This document shows positions 50,012 to 58,187 of a stretch of 64,000 bases of DNA, piece by piece (position 1 is the first letter of the stretch; every line of letters begins with the position of its first letter). The stretch lies in contig NZ_JAFCKW010000003.1 in assembly GCF_018129965.1 (NCBI RefSeq), positions 338,501 through 402,500 on the forward strand. The letters run 5' to 3'. Both the position numbers and the translations under genes were made by a program. A model generated the notes under the pieces. The model did not search any database. It was not told where the DNA came from and saw only the letters and a list, made by a program, of their open reading frames with translations. Source of the DNA: Bradyrhizobium diazoefficiens (lineage in GTDB: Bacteria > Pseudomonadota > Alphaproteobacteria > Rhizobiales > Xanthobacteraceae).

Positions 50012-50671
50012 TTATCCGGCCGCGACGGCGTCCTCGGCTTGCGTGAGGATGCCGCCGCAGATCAGCGTTTCCATGTGCTTGATATATTGCCGGCAGACTT
50101 CATCGGTGACCGGACCGACGCCGGTCGCGCGAGACATCGCGTGCCGGCCGAAGAACAGATGATCGCAGGCGCCGATCAGGCTGGTGTAGAACAGCACCGG
50201 ATCGGTTTGACGAAACTCGCCGCGGCTGATGCCTTCGGCGAGCAGCCGGCGATGAAAATCCAAGAGCGGCGCGACGAAGAATTTGGAAACCTCGTCGGCG
50301 GAGCCCTCATTGGTTTCGTGCAGCAGATAGTGAATCAGCCGGTTCATGTAGGGGAACCGATAATAGGCGCGAATGATGCCGACGATATGCAGCTTCAGCT
50401 TCGCCGTCGGCGTGATCGGCTGGGCCAGCAGATATTCGAGATTGGACAGTTCGGTCCCCGCGTCGCGCTCGAGCAGCGCCAGCAGCAGGCCGTCCTTGTT
50501 GCCGAAATGATATTTGACCAGCGCGGCATTGGCGCCCGACTTCTGGGCGATGTCGGACAGCGAAATCTCGATCGAGGAGCGTTCGATCATCAGCTCGCTG
50601 GCGGCCACGAGCAATTTCTCTGCCGTGGAATTCTTTCCGCTGGGGAGCCTGTTCGGTACGCTGGTCGTCAC
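50012..50671 (-). CDS. TetR-family transcriptional regulator
   Basis: A 219-residue regulator: helix-turn-helix AEKLLVAASELMIERSSIEISLSDIAQKSGANAALVKYHFGNKDGLLLALL, then a larger ligand domain with IIRAYYRFPYMNRLIHYLLHE. Start GTG 50671 puts the HTH near the N terminus; ATG 50734 is in frame. It is the first gene of a long minus-strand string (SDR, crotonase, ligase, three dehydrogenases) and is divergent from the thiolase gene across a palindrome-bearing gap, so it probably controls both sides by sensing an acyl-CoA. Confidence 0.88.
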   Translation of the reverse strand: MTTSVPNRLPSGKNSTAEKLLVAASELMIERSSIEISLSDIAQKSGANAALVKYHFGNKDGLLLALLERDAGTELSNLEYLLAQPITPTAKLKLHIVGIIRAYYRFPYMNRLIHYLLHETNEGSADEVSKFFVAPLLDFHRRLLAEGISRGEFRQTDPVLFYTSLIGACDHLFFGRHAMSRATGVGPVTDEVCRQYIKHMETLICGGILTQAEDAVAAG

Positions 50672-50739
50672 GGAGATCCCTGTCTCTGGCCGCTGGAGGC
50701 GGGGCGCAGATAAGCCGAAGCAGCGTCTCATCACAAGAG

Positions 50740-50780
50740 TTAATTGATCGATTGACTAAACGATAGCCCGCCCCTTAAAT
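50740..50780 (+). promoter_or_regulatory. Thiolase promoter with overlapping TetR-type operator
   Basis: The plus strand has TTGACT (50752-50757), 17 bases, TTAAAT (50775-50780): a good sigma-70 promoter for the thiolase, with its start near 50787. An imperfect 20-base inverted repeat, TTAATTGATC with a partial mirror GATTGACTAA (50740-50759), covers the -35. A TetR bound here would block thiolase transcription and could also affect its own gene. Confidence 0.6.
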
Positions 50781-50829
50781 CTGCCCAGACAACCCAACGC
50801 GACACAGAACAATTCAGGGAGAGACCGAC

Positions 50830-52002
50830 ATGGCCGAGGCATATATCGTCGCCGCTGCGCGTACCGCCGGCGGGCGCAAGGGGGGCCGCCTCGCCGGCTG
50901 GCATCCGGCCGATCTCGCGGCCAAGGTGCTGGACGAGCTGGTCGACCGCACCAAGGTCGATCCCGCCCTCGTCGAGGACGTGATCATGGGCTGCGTCATG
51001 CAGGTCGGCGAGCAGTCGAACAACGTCGCCCGCAACGCCATCATGGCCTCGAAGCTGCCGGAGAGCGTTCCGGGCACCTCGATCGACCGCCAGTGCGGCT
51101 CCTCGCAGCAGGCGCTGCACTTTGCCGCGCAGGCGGTGATGTCGGGCACGATGGATGTGGTGATCGCAGCCGGCGTGGAATCGATGACGCGCGTGCCGAT
51201 GGGGCTGTCCTCGCAGCTGCCGGCCAAGAACGGCTTTGGCAATTACAAGAGCCCTGGCATCGAGGCGCAGTATCCTAACATCGTGTTCAGCCAGTTCACC
51301 GGCGCCGAGATGATGGCCGAGAAGTACGGCCTGTCGAAGGACGACCTCGACGAATATTCCTACAACAGCCACCAGCGCGCGATCGCGGCGACACAAGCCG
51401 GTTACTTCAAGAAGGAGATCGTGCCGCTCGAGATCACCCGCGCCGACGGCAGCAAGGACACCCACCAGATCGACGAGGGCATCCGCTTCGACGTCACCCT
51501 CGACGGCATCAAGGGCGTCAAGCTGATCGCGGAGAACGGCAAGCTCACCGCGGCCAGCGCCAGCCAGATCTGCGACGGCGCCTCCGGCGTCATGGTGGTG
51601 AACGAGCGCGGCCTCAAGCAGCTCGGCGTCAAGCCGCTGGCGCGCATCCACCACATGACCATGACCGGCGGCGACCCCGTGATCATGCTCGACGCACCGC
51701 TGCACGCCACCAAGAAGGCATTGGAGAAGGCCGGCATGAAGGTCGACGACATCGACCTGTTCGAGGTCAACGAGGCTTTCGCTTCGGTGCCGACCGGCTG
51801 GCTCAAGACCACCGGCGCCGATCCGGCTCGCCTCAACGTCAACGGCGGCGCCATCGCGCTCGGCCATCCGCTCGGCGGCTCCGGCACCAAGCTGATGACG
51901 ACGCTGGTCCACGCCCTGCACCAGCGCGGCAAGCGCTATGGCCTGCAGACCATGTGCGAAGGTGGCGGCATGGCCAACGTGACGATCGTCGAACGGCTGT
52001 AA
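50830..52002 (+). CDS. Acetyl-CoA C-acyltransferase (thiolase)
   Basis: A 390-residue thiolase with the nucleophile C89 in DRQCGSSQQAL, GGAIALGHPLGGSG (His base) and the second Cys in TMCEGGGMANV (near residue 376). It cleaves 3-ketoacyl-CoA, or condenses acetyl-CoA. The start of the protein (MAEAYIVAAARTAGGRKGG) and sequence type fit FadA-like degradative members. GGGAGAG lies before the ATG. It is followed by an acyl-CoA ligase gene and divergent from the catabolic string, whose last step it can supply. Confidence 0.93.
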   Translation: MAEAYIVAAARTAGGRKGGRLAGWHPADLAAKVLDELVDRTKVDPALVEDVIMGCVMQVGEQSNNVARNAIMASKLPESVPGTSIDRQCGSSQQALHFAAQAVMSGTMDVVIAAGVESMTRVPMGLSSQLPAKNGFGNYKSPGIEAQYPNIVFSQFTGAEMMAEKYGLSKDDLDEYSYNSHQRAIAATQAGYFKKEIVPLEITRADGSKDTHQIDEGIRFDVTLDGIKGVKLIAENGKLTAASASQICDGASGVMVVNERGLKQLGVKPLARIHHMTMTGGDPVIMLDAPLHATKKALEKAGMKVDDIDLFEVNEAFASVPTGWLKTTGADPARLNVNGGAIALGHPLGGSGTKLMTTLVHALHQRGKRYGLQTMCEGGGMANVTIVERL

Positions 52003-52020
52003 GCGACTGCTTCGTAAACG

Positions 52021-52168
52021 GTGTCGTCCCGGACAGCGCGCCTCAAGCGCGCGCCGATCCGGGACCCATAACCAGAGAATCCAGTGGTTATGCGGCGCCG
52101 GAGCTCCATCTCGTTTCAACAACCACATCCCGTGGTTATGGGTCCCCGCATTCGCGGGGATGACATCC
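52021..52168. repeat. Intergenic inverted repeat with ACCCATAACC arms
   Basis: Starts GTGTCGTCCCGGAC, has CGCGCGCC-type hairpins, and a pair CCCATAACCA ... TGGTTATGGG; ends GCATTCGCGGGGATGAC. It lies between the thiolase and acyl-CoA ligase genes on the same strand. Confidence 0.6.
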
Positions 52169-52190
52169 TGCTTGCCGCGAGACCACCTCG

Positions 52191-53735
52191 ATGACCCATC
52201 CGTCCGTCTACGCCAGGACCACGCCCGACAAGATCGCCTACCGGATGGCGTCGACCGGCAAGGCGATCACCTATCGCGAGCTGGACGAGCTCTCGAACCA
52301 GGGCGCGAACCTGTTCCGTTCGCTGGGCCTGAAGGCGGGCGACCATATCGCGCTGCTGATGGAGAACCGGCTCGCCTTCATGGAGATCTGCTGGGCCGCG
52401 CAGCGCAGCGGGCTCTATTACACCGCGATCAGCCGCTATCTGAAGCAGGACGAGATCGACTACATCATCGCCGATTGCGGCGCCAAGGTCGTGATCACCA
52501 CGCCGAAATGCGCCGACCAGATCAAGGATCTGATCACGGGCAATGCCGGTGAGCCGATCTTCTACATGGTCGACGAGCCGCTCCCCGGCTTCCGCTCCTA
52601 TGACAAGGAAGCCGCCGCGCAGCCGGCGACGCCGATCGCGGACGAGGTCGCCGGTTACGACATGTTGTATTCGTCGGGCACGACCGGCCGGCCCAAGGGC
52701 ATCAAGAAAGCTTTCGAGGGCGCCGCAATCGACGTGCCAAACGCATTCCTGCGCGTGCTCTGCGCCGACATGTGCGGCATGAACGCCGACAGCACCTATC
52801 TCTCGCCGGCACCGCTCTATCACGCAGCTCCGCTGCGCTTCAACATGATGGCGATCGTGCTCGGCGGCACCTCCATCATCATGGAGCACTTCGACGCCGA
52901 GGAATTCCTGAAGCTGGTCGAGAGATACAAGATCACGCAGTCCCAGCTGGTGCCGACCATGTTCGTGCGCATGCTGAAGCTGCCCGACGATGTCCGCGCC
53001 AAATATGACGTCTCGACGCTAAAGGGCGCGATCCATGCCGCCGCCCCCTGCCCGGTCGACGTCAAAGCGAGAATGATCGAATGGTGGGGCCCGATCCTGA
53101 TCGAGTATTACGCCGGCTCGGAAGGCAACGGCGTCACCGTCTGCAACTCGCAGCAATGGCTGGAGCACCGCGGCAGCGTCGGCCGCGCGGTGGTCGGCAA
53201 GATCAAGATTCTCGATGAGAACGACGAGGAGCAGCCGGTTGGCGAGATCGGTACGGTCTATTTCGCCGACGCGCCTGTCTTCACCTATCACAACGATCCC
53301 GAAAAAACGAAGAAGGCCTACAACGCAAAAGGCTGGTCGACGCTCGGCGACGTCGGCTATCTCGACAAGGACGGCTTCCTGTTCCTCACCGATCGCAAGT
53401 CCTACATGATCATTTCGGGCGGGGTGAACATCTACCCGCAGGAGACCGAGAACGTGCTGATCACCCACCCCGAGATCGCCGACGTCGCCGTGTTCGGCGT
53501 GCCGAACGAGGAAATGGGCGAAGAGGTGAAGGCGGTGGTCCAGCCGCACGACATGACGCGCGCCGGCAAGGCGCTCGAGGCCGACCTGATCGCCTATTGC
53601 AAGACGCGCCTTTCGGCGATCAAGTGCCCGCGCTCGATCGATTTCGAAGCCGAGCTGCCGCGCACGCCGACAGGCAAGCTGGTGAAGCGGCATTTGCGTG
53701 ACAAATACTGGCCGAAGGCCGCGGTGAAGATCTAG
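52191..53735 (+). CDS. Acyl-CoA synthetase (AMP-forming)
   Basis: A 514-residue adenylating enzyme: P-loop LYSSGTTGRPKGIKK, YYAGSEGNGVT (the usual ATE is SEG), TLGDVGYLDKDGFLFLTDRKSYMIISGGVNIYPQE, and Lys in PRTPTGKLVKRHLRDKYW. The substrate is unknown; it may be a short, branched or cyclic acid feeding the same route. It is co-directional with the thiolase gene, 188 bases on. Confidence 0.9.
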   Translation: MTHPSVYARTTPDKIAYRMASTGKAITYRELDELSNQGANLFRSLGLKAGDHIALLMENRLAFMEICWAAQRSGLYYTAISRYLKQDEIDYIIADCGAKVVITTPKCADQIKDLITGNAGEPIFYMVDEPLPGFRSYDKEAAAQPATPIADEVAGYDMLYSSGTTGRPKGIKKAFEGAAIDVPNAFLRVLCADMCGMNADSTYLSPAPLYHAAPLRFNMMAIVLGGTSIIMEHFDAEEFLKLVERYKITQSQLVPTMFVRMLKLPDDVRAKYDVSTLKGAIHAAAPCPVDVKARMIEWWGPILIEYYAGSEGNGVTVCNSQQWLEHRGSVGRAVVGKIKILDENDEEQPVGEIGTVYFADAPVFTYHNDPEKTKKAYNAKGWSTLGDVGYLDKDGFLFLTDRKSYMIISGGVNIYPQETENVLITHPEIADVAVFGVPNEEMGEEVKAVVQPHDMTRAGKALEADLIAYCKTRLSAIKCPRSIDFEAELPRTPTGKLVKRHLRDKYWPKAAVKI

Positions 53736-53746
53736 GGCAGGAGTTC

Positions 53747-53876
53747 GTGTCCCGGACGCGGTGCAACGCGTAGCGGTGCGCCGCAGAGCCGGACCCATCT
53801 CTCCAAACACCTGAGCTAATGGGCTGGGCCCCGGCTCTGCAGTGCGTCACTACGTGCCGCACTGCGTCTGGGGCAA
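53747..53876. repeat. Intergenic inverted repeat (GTCCCGGACGCGG family)
   Basis: Left arm CGTGTCCCGGACGCGGTGCA, inner CGCAGAGCCGG and CCCCGGCTCTGC pair, right arm GCACTGCGTCTGGGGCA. It is the third close relative of the elements at 27498 and 42110, here between the convergent ligase and ogt genes. Confidence 0.65.
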
Positions 53877-53891
53877 GAGAGACCTTGCACC

Positions 53892-54434
53892 TCAATCAAA
53901 CAAGCTCGGCGTGTGGTTCACCAGCGCGCCCTCGATCTCGAGTATCTTCAGCTTGGTCACCACGCCGCCATTGGCCGAGAAGCCGCCGGGCTTGTTGCCG
54001 GCCGCCAGCACGCGATGGCAGGGCACCACGATCGGACACGGATTGTGCCCGAGCGCCTGGCCGACGTCGCGCGACAGCTGGACGCCGCCGAGGCGCCTCG
54101 CGATGTCGCCATAGGTGATGGTCTTGCCGGGCGGGATGGCGCGGGCGATCTCGTAGACGCCGCGGTTGAAGTCGGGCACGCCGTCGAGATCGAGCGGGAT
54201 GTCGGTGAGATCGTCAGGCTCGCCCGCGAGCAGTTTTGTGATGCGGTCGATCGCCGCCCGCACCTCGGCGGTCGGCTCGGCTTCGTTCGCGCCGGCGTGG
54301 CGCTGGCTGATGCGGGTGCGGATCTTGTCCTCGCCGCCCATCGGCAATTGCGTGCCGTTGATCCCGCGCGGGCCCCAGGCGATGGCGCAGAGGCCGATGC
54401 TGGTGTCGAACAGGGCAAAATGCTGGCTGGTCAT
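53892..54434 (-). CDS. ogt: Methylated-DNA--[protein]-cysteine S-methyltransferase
   Basis: A 180-residue suicide repair protein that takes methyl groups from O6-methylguanine. Active site Cys is in PIVVPCHRVLAAGN; the RHA recognition region is RRLGGVQLSRDVGQALGHNP; GKTITYGDIARRLGG is the helix-turn-helix. There is no AdaA-like regulator domain, so it is the constitutive Ogt form. It is divergent from two alpha/beta hydrolase genes. Confidence 0.93.
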   Translation of the reverse strand: MTSQHFALFDTSIGLCAIAWGPRGINGTQLPMGGEDKIRTRISQRHAGANEAEPTAEVRAAIDRITKLLAGEPDDLTDIPLDLDGVPDFNRGVYEIARAIPPGKTITYGDIARRLGGVQLSRDVGQALGHNPCPIVVPCHRVLAAGNKPGGFSANGGVVTKLKILEIEGALVNHTPSLFD

Positions 54435-54571
54435 GGCGTGGTTCCCGGCTGCGTCCTTGTCGCATGCCCCTGTTGCGCTCTGTGCCCAAATCTAGGCTTG
54501 GAAATAGTTGCGATCCACCCGGTTTCCGGGGATCGTGCACAGGAGTTCCGCACCCGCTTCACGAGCCGATC

Positions 54572-55390
54572 ATGCAAAGCCTCCACGTCAACGGATACGA
54601 CATGCCCTATCTCGACGTGGGCCAAGACAGAGGCCGGCCGCCCCTGGTCTGCGTGCACGGCTCGCTCAACGATTTCCGCGTCTGGGGCTGTGTGCTCGGG
54701 CCGCTGACTCAGCGGCATAGGGTGATCGTGGTCAGCCTGCGGCACTTCTTCCCCGAACGGTGGGACGGCGTCGGCGACACCTATTCGATCGCGCAACACG
54801 TTCAGGACGTGATCGCCTTCATCGACAAGCTCGATCTCGGCCCGGTCGACCTGATGGGCCATTCCCGCGGCGGACACATCTGCTTCCGCGCGGCGCAGGC
54901 GCGGCCCGATCTGTTGCGGCGGCTGATCCTCGCTGAGCCCGGCGGCGAACTCGACGCGAGCCTCGATCCGGACTATGTCGGCGGCCCCTCGCCGCTGCTG
55001 GCGCGGTTCACCGCCTCGGCCGAGAAGATCGCGGCCGGCGATGTCGACGGCGGCCTCGCCGTGTTCGTCGACGCGCTGGAGGGGCCCGGGGCTTTCGCGC
55101 GCTTGCCTGCGATGGTGAAGCAGAACCTGCGCGACAACGCCACCACGCTGATCGGCCAGGTCCGCGACAACCGCCCGCCTTTCTCGAAGGCGGATGCGGA
55201 AGCAATCAGGATGCCGACGCTGTTCATCCTGGGCGCGCGCACCAGGGGGCTGCTGCCGAAGGTGCTGCATGCACTCGCCGCGCACGTGCCCTATGCGAAG
55301 ACGGCGATCATCCCGAACGCGACGCATCCGATGTTCGAACAAGCGCCGCAAAAATACTCCGAAGTCGTCCTGGACTTTCTGGCGAGCTGA
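54572..55390 (+). CDS. Alpha/beta hydrolase, tandem copy A
   Basis: A 272-residue hydrolase with the oxyanion start LVCVHGSLNDFRVWGCVLG, nucleophile elbow MGHSRGGHICFRAAQA (Ser in GHSRG), the acid region MPTLFILGARTRG and the catalytic His in IPNATHPMFEQAP. Substrate unknown: esterase, lactonase or haloalkane-like. The upstream start codon choice rests on the conserved beginning MQSLHVNGYDMPYLDVG that it shares with copy B; two bases separate the genes. Confidence 0.88.
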   Translation: MQSLHVNGYDMPYLDVGQDRGRPPLVCVHGSLNDFRVWGCVLGPLTQRHRVIVVSLRHFFPERWDGVGDTYSIAQHVQDVIAFIDKLDLGPVDLMGHSRGGHICFRAAQARPDLLRRLILAEPGGELDASLDPDYVGGPSPLLARFTASAEKIAAGDVDGGLAVFVDALEGPGAFARLPAMVKQNLRDNATTLIGQVRDNRPPFSKADAEAIRMPTLFILGARTRGLLPKVLHALAAHVPYAKTAIIPNATHPMFEQAPQKYSEVVLDFLAS

Positions 55391-55392
55391 CC

Positions 55393-56205
55393 ATGCAGAC
55401 ATTCCGCGTCAACGGTTACGACATGGCCTATCTCGAAATCGGAGAGGGCCATCCGCTGGTCTGCGTGCATGGCACGCTTGGCGATTTCCGCACCTGGTAT
55501 TCGGTGCTCGGTCCGCTGTCGAAGGCCCGTCGCGTCATCGCGGTCAGCCTGCGGCATTTCTTTCCCGAGCACTGGGACGCCGTCGGCGACGACTACAAGA
55601 TGGCGCAGCACGTCGCCGACACGATCGCCTTCATCGAGCAAGTCATGCCCGCACCCGTCGACCTGATGGGGCATTCGCGCGGCGGGCATATCGCGTTTCG
55701 CGTCGCGCAGGCGCGGCCTGATCTGCTCCGCAAGCTGGTGCTCGCCGAGCCGGGCGGTGACCTCGACGCCAGCCTGCCGCTGCCGGAGGGCACGCCCGCA
55801 TATCCGCCGCTCGCCGCGCGGACCGCGCGCTCGGTGGAGATGATCCGCGCCGGAGACCTCGAGGGGAGCTTGCAGAATTTCTACGAGGGCATCGAAGGCG
55901 ACGGTGCGTGGCGGCGGGTGCCGGCGGCGGCCAAACAGCAATTGCGCGACAACGCGCTCACCTTCCTCGGACAGATCAACGAGCAGCGCAGGCCGTACAC
56001 GCTGGCCGATGCGCAGGCGATCAAGACGCCGACGCTACTGATCGGCGGCGGCGCCACCACCGGCAGCCTGTCGGTGATGTGGCGCGTGCTGGCCGCGCAG
56101 ATCGCGGACGCCAGGACGGCGGTGATCCCCAATGCCGGCCACTGGATGTTCGAGCAGGCCCCGCTGGAGTTCGGCGACGCCGTGAACGCGTTTCTGGAGG
56201 AGTAG
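55393..56205 (+). CDS. Alpha/beta hydrolase, tandem copy B
   Basis: A 270-residue paralogue of copy A. Corresponding parts are MQTFRVNGYDMAYLEIGEG, LVCVHGTLGDFRTWYSVLG, MGHSRGGHIAFRVAQARPDLL, and the His in IPNAGHWMFEQAP. The first 110 residues match copy A closely; the lid region (after EPGGDLDAS) and late part diverge, which suggests different substrates after duplication. ATG 55393 follows the previous stop by 2 bases. Confidence 0.88.
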   Translation: MQTFRVNGYDMAYLEIGEGHPLVCVHGTLGDFRTWYSVLGPLSKARRVIAVSLRHFFPEHWDAVGDDYKMAQHVADTIAFIEQVMPAPVDLMGHSRGGHIAFRVAQARPDLLRKLVLAEPGGDLDASLPLPEGTPAYPPLAARTARSVEMIRAGDLEGSLQNFYEGIEGDGAWRRVPAAAKQQLRDNALTFLGQINEQRRPYTLADAQAIKTPTLLIGGGATTGSLSVMWRVLAAQIADARTAVIPNAGHWMFEQAPLEFGDAVNAFLEE

Positions 56206-56348
56206 ACGCCCTCTCCAAGGACAAATTTTGCGAAAACAACCCCATGCACAGTAGCGAGGCCAACGATATCAATGACTTACCGTGACTCCGAAACCACGGG
56301 GTGGAACGGGCGTCGGTCTTGACGCCCTGTCCATCCCTCGATACCTTC

Positions 56349-56368
56349 GAATACGGAATTCCGTATTC
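56349..56368. promoter_or_regulatory. Perfect 20-base palindrome, GntR operator
   Basis: GAATACGGAA and its exact reverse complement, centred 36 bases before the GTG start of the GntR gene. The half-site is GGAAT / ATTCC-like. Such palindromes are typical operators of FCD-type GntR proteins and point to autoregulation. Confidence 0.75.
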
Positions 56369-56394
56369 CCTTTGTCTCCCTCGGAGCTGCCGGC

Positions 56395-57072
56395 GTGATT
56401 CCTCTCGACCCGCTCCCGAACCTGATCGACCAGGTCTATGCGCGGATCCTGGAGGCGATCTCCGACCGCACGCTGCAGCCCGGGCAGCGCATCCGACAGA
56501 ATGAGCTCGCGGACAAGCTCGGCGTCTCGCGCCAGCCGGTGTCGCACGCGCTGCATCTGTTGCATCGGCAGGGGCTTGTCGCCGAGAGCGGCCGTCGCGG
56601 CTTTGAAGTCACCCAGCTCGATCCCTCGCGCATTCGCCAGCTCTACGAGGTGCGCGGTGCGATCGACGCATTGGCTGCGCGGCTCGCAGCAATGCGTGCC
56701 GCGAGCGACGCAGCCGGACGCGCGCGGCTGGACGCAGCGCTCGCCGCCGGGCGCAAGATCGACCGCAACACGCCGCTCGGCGAACTCATCACGCTCGATG
56801 TCGACTTTCACCGTGCGATCTATCAGCTCGCCGGCAATCCCGTCATCGAGGAGACCATCGCGCCGCAATGGCCGCATATGCGGCGCTCGATGGCGACGGT
56901 GCTCTCCGAGCTCGATTATCGCGGCAGCGCCTGGGCCGAGCATGCCACGATTGCCGGACACATTCTCGGCGGCGAGGTGAAGGCGGCCGAACGCGCCGCG
57001 CTTGCGCATGCACAGACGGCAGGACGGATGACCGAGGAGAGATTGAGGGCGACGGACGAGGCGGCGGCGTAG
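56395..57072 (+). CDS. GntR-family regulator, FadR/VanR-type FCD domain
   Basis: A 225-residue regulator. N-terminal winged HTH: RIRQNELADKLGVSRQPVSHALHLLHRQGLVAESGRRGFEV. C-terminal all-helical FCD domain with the metal/ligand residues in LDVDFHRAIYQLAGNPVIEETI (Asp and His) and WAEHATIAGHILGGEV (His). FCD regulators sense organic acids. Start is GTG 56395. It reads towards a PhyH-type dioxygenase and an oxidoreductase, which are probable targets. Confidence 0.92.
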   Translation: MIPLDPLPNLIDQVYARILEAISDRTLQPGQRIRQNELADKLGVSRQPVSHALHLLHRQGLVAESGRRGFEVTQLDPSRIRQLYEVRGAIDALAARLAAMRAASDAAGRARLDAALAAGRKIDRNTPLGELITLDVDFHRAIYQLAGNPVIEETIAPQWPHMRRSMATVLSELDYRGSAWAEHATIAGHILGGEVKAAERAALAHAQTAGRMTEERLRATDEAAA

Positions 57073-57085
57073 GGCATAAGACGCT

Positions 57086-57189
57086 GTCATTCCGGGGCGC
57101 GCCACTTGGCGCGAACCCGGAATCCATCGAGCGGCAGAGACTGTAGATGAATGGATTCCGGGCTCACGCTTCGCGTGCCCCGGAATGAC
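57086..57189. repeat. Intergenic inverted repeat (GTCATTCCGG family)
   Basis: GTCATTCCGGGGCGCGCC at the left and GCGTGCCCCGGAATGAC at the right are the arms; the inner arms GGAATCCAT / ATGGATTCC are perfect. It is a close relative of 46174. It lies between gntR and the phyH-like gene, so may shape their shared transcript. Confidence 0.75.
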
Positions 57190-57218
57190 AACAAAAAGCA
57201 AACCAAGGAGGACGACCC

Positions 57219-58019
57219 ATGAAACTGTCTCAGGAGCAATTGGAGTTCTTCCACCGCGAGGGCTGGCTGTTTCTGCCCGAGCTGTTCAGCCAGGAGGAAG
57301 TCGATTTCCTCGCCCATGAGGCGGTCGGCATCTACGATGCGAACCGGCCCGAGGTCTGGCGCGAGAAGAGCGGCGCGCCGCGCACGGCGTTTGCCGCACA
57401 TCTCTACAACGAAGCCTTCGGCGTTCTCGGCGCGCATCCGCGCGTGATCGAGCCGGTCGAACAGGTGTTCGGCGAGCCCGTCTACATGCACCAGTTCAAG
57501 ATCAACGCGAAATCGGCCTTCACCGGCGATGTCTGGCAATGGCACCAGGATTACGGCACCTGGAAGCGCGACGACGGCATGCCGGAGCCGCGCGCGATGA
57601 ACATCGCGATCTTCCTCGACGAGGTGATGCCGATCAACGGACCCTTGATGCTGGTGCCGCAGAGCCAGCATGCCGGCGACCTCAAGGCCTCGCATGACCT
57701 GTCGACCACATCCTACCCGCTCTGGACGCTGGACGAGGAGACCGTGACGCGGCTCGTCAAGCAGGGCGGCATCGTGGCGCCGACCGGCAAACCCGGCGGC
57801 ATGCTGATGTTCCACGGCAATCTGGTGCACGGCTCGGCCGGCAACATCACGCCCTACCCGCGCAAGATCGTGTACCTGACGCTGAACGCAGTCTCGAACT
57901 ACATCCGCACACCGACGCGGCCGGAGTACATCGCGCACCGCGATTTTGCGCCGATCAGGACGGTGGACGACGACGCCCTGGTGCGGCTCGCGCGTGCGCC
58001 GCGCCAGGCGGCGGAGTAG
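57219..58019 (+). CDS. Phytanoyl-CoA dioxygenase (PhyH) family oxygenase
   Basis: A 266-residue Fe(II)/2-oxoglutarate dioxygenase. Iron ligands are the HxD of WQWHQDYGTW and a distal His in GNLVHGSAGNIT; the 2-oxoglutarate contact is the Arg in the following PRKIVYLT region. It hydroxylates an unknown carbon chain or amino acid derivative. A perfect ribosome site (AAGGAGG) lies before ATG 57219. Upstream is a GntR regulator and downstream an oxidoreductase with a SAF domain, so a three-gene catabolic group is likely. Confidence 0.88.
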   Translation: MKLSQEQLEFFHREGWLFLPELFSQEEVDFLAHEAVGIYDANRPEVWREKSGAPRTAFAAHLYNEAFGVLGAHPRVIEPVEQVFGEPVYMHQFKINAKSAFTGDVWQWHQDYGTWKRDDGMPEPRAMNIAIFLDEVMPINGPLMLVPQSQHAGDLKASHDLSTTSYPLWTLDEETVTRLVKQGGIVAPTGKPGGMLMFHGNLVHGSAGNITPYPRKIVYLTLNAVSNYIRTPTRPEYIAHRDFAPIRTVDDDALVRLARAPRQAAE

Positions 58020-58044
58020 AACTCCTCGTGCAACATCACCAACC

Positions 58045-58132
58045 GTCATGCCCGGGCTCGTCCCGGGCATCCACGTCTTGATATGGCCACCGGCAGTAAG
58101 ACGTGGATGGCCAGGTCAAGCCCGGCCATGAC
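58045..58132. repeat. Intergenic inverted repeat (GTCATGCCCGGG family)
   Basis: GTCATGCCCGGGCTCG and GCCCGGCCATGAC are the ends; CCACGTCTTG and AAGACGTGG form an inner stem around tatggccaccggcagt. It lies between the PhyH gene and the SAF-oxidoreductase gene. Confidence 0.65.
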
Positions 58133-58187
58133 GATCTGGATAAAGACGGGCGTCTCACAGTCATTTTGCATCACCGGATAGATCCCC

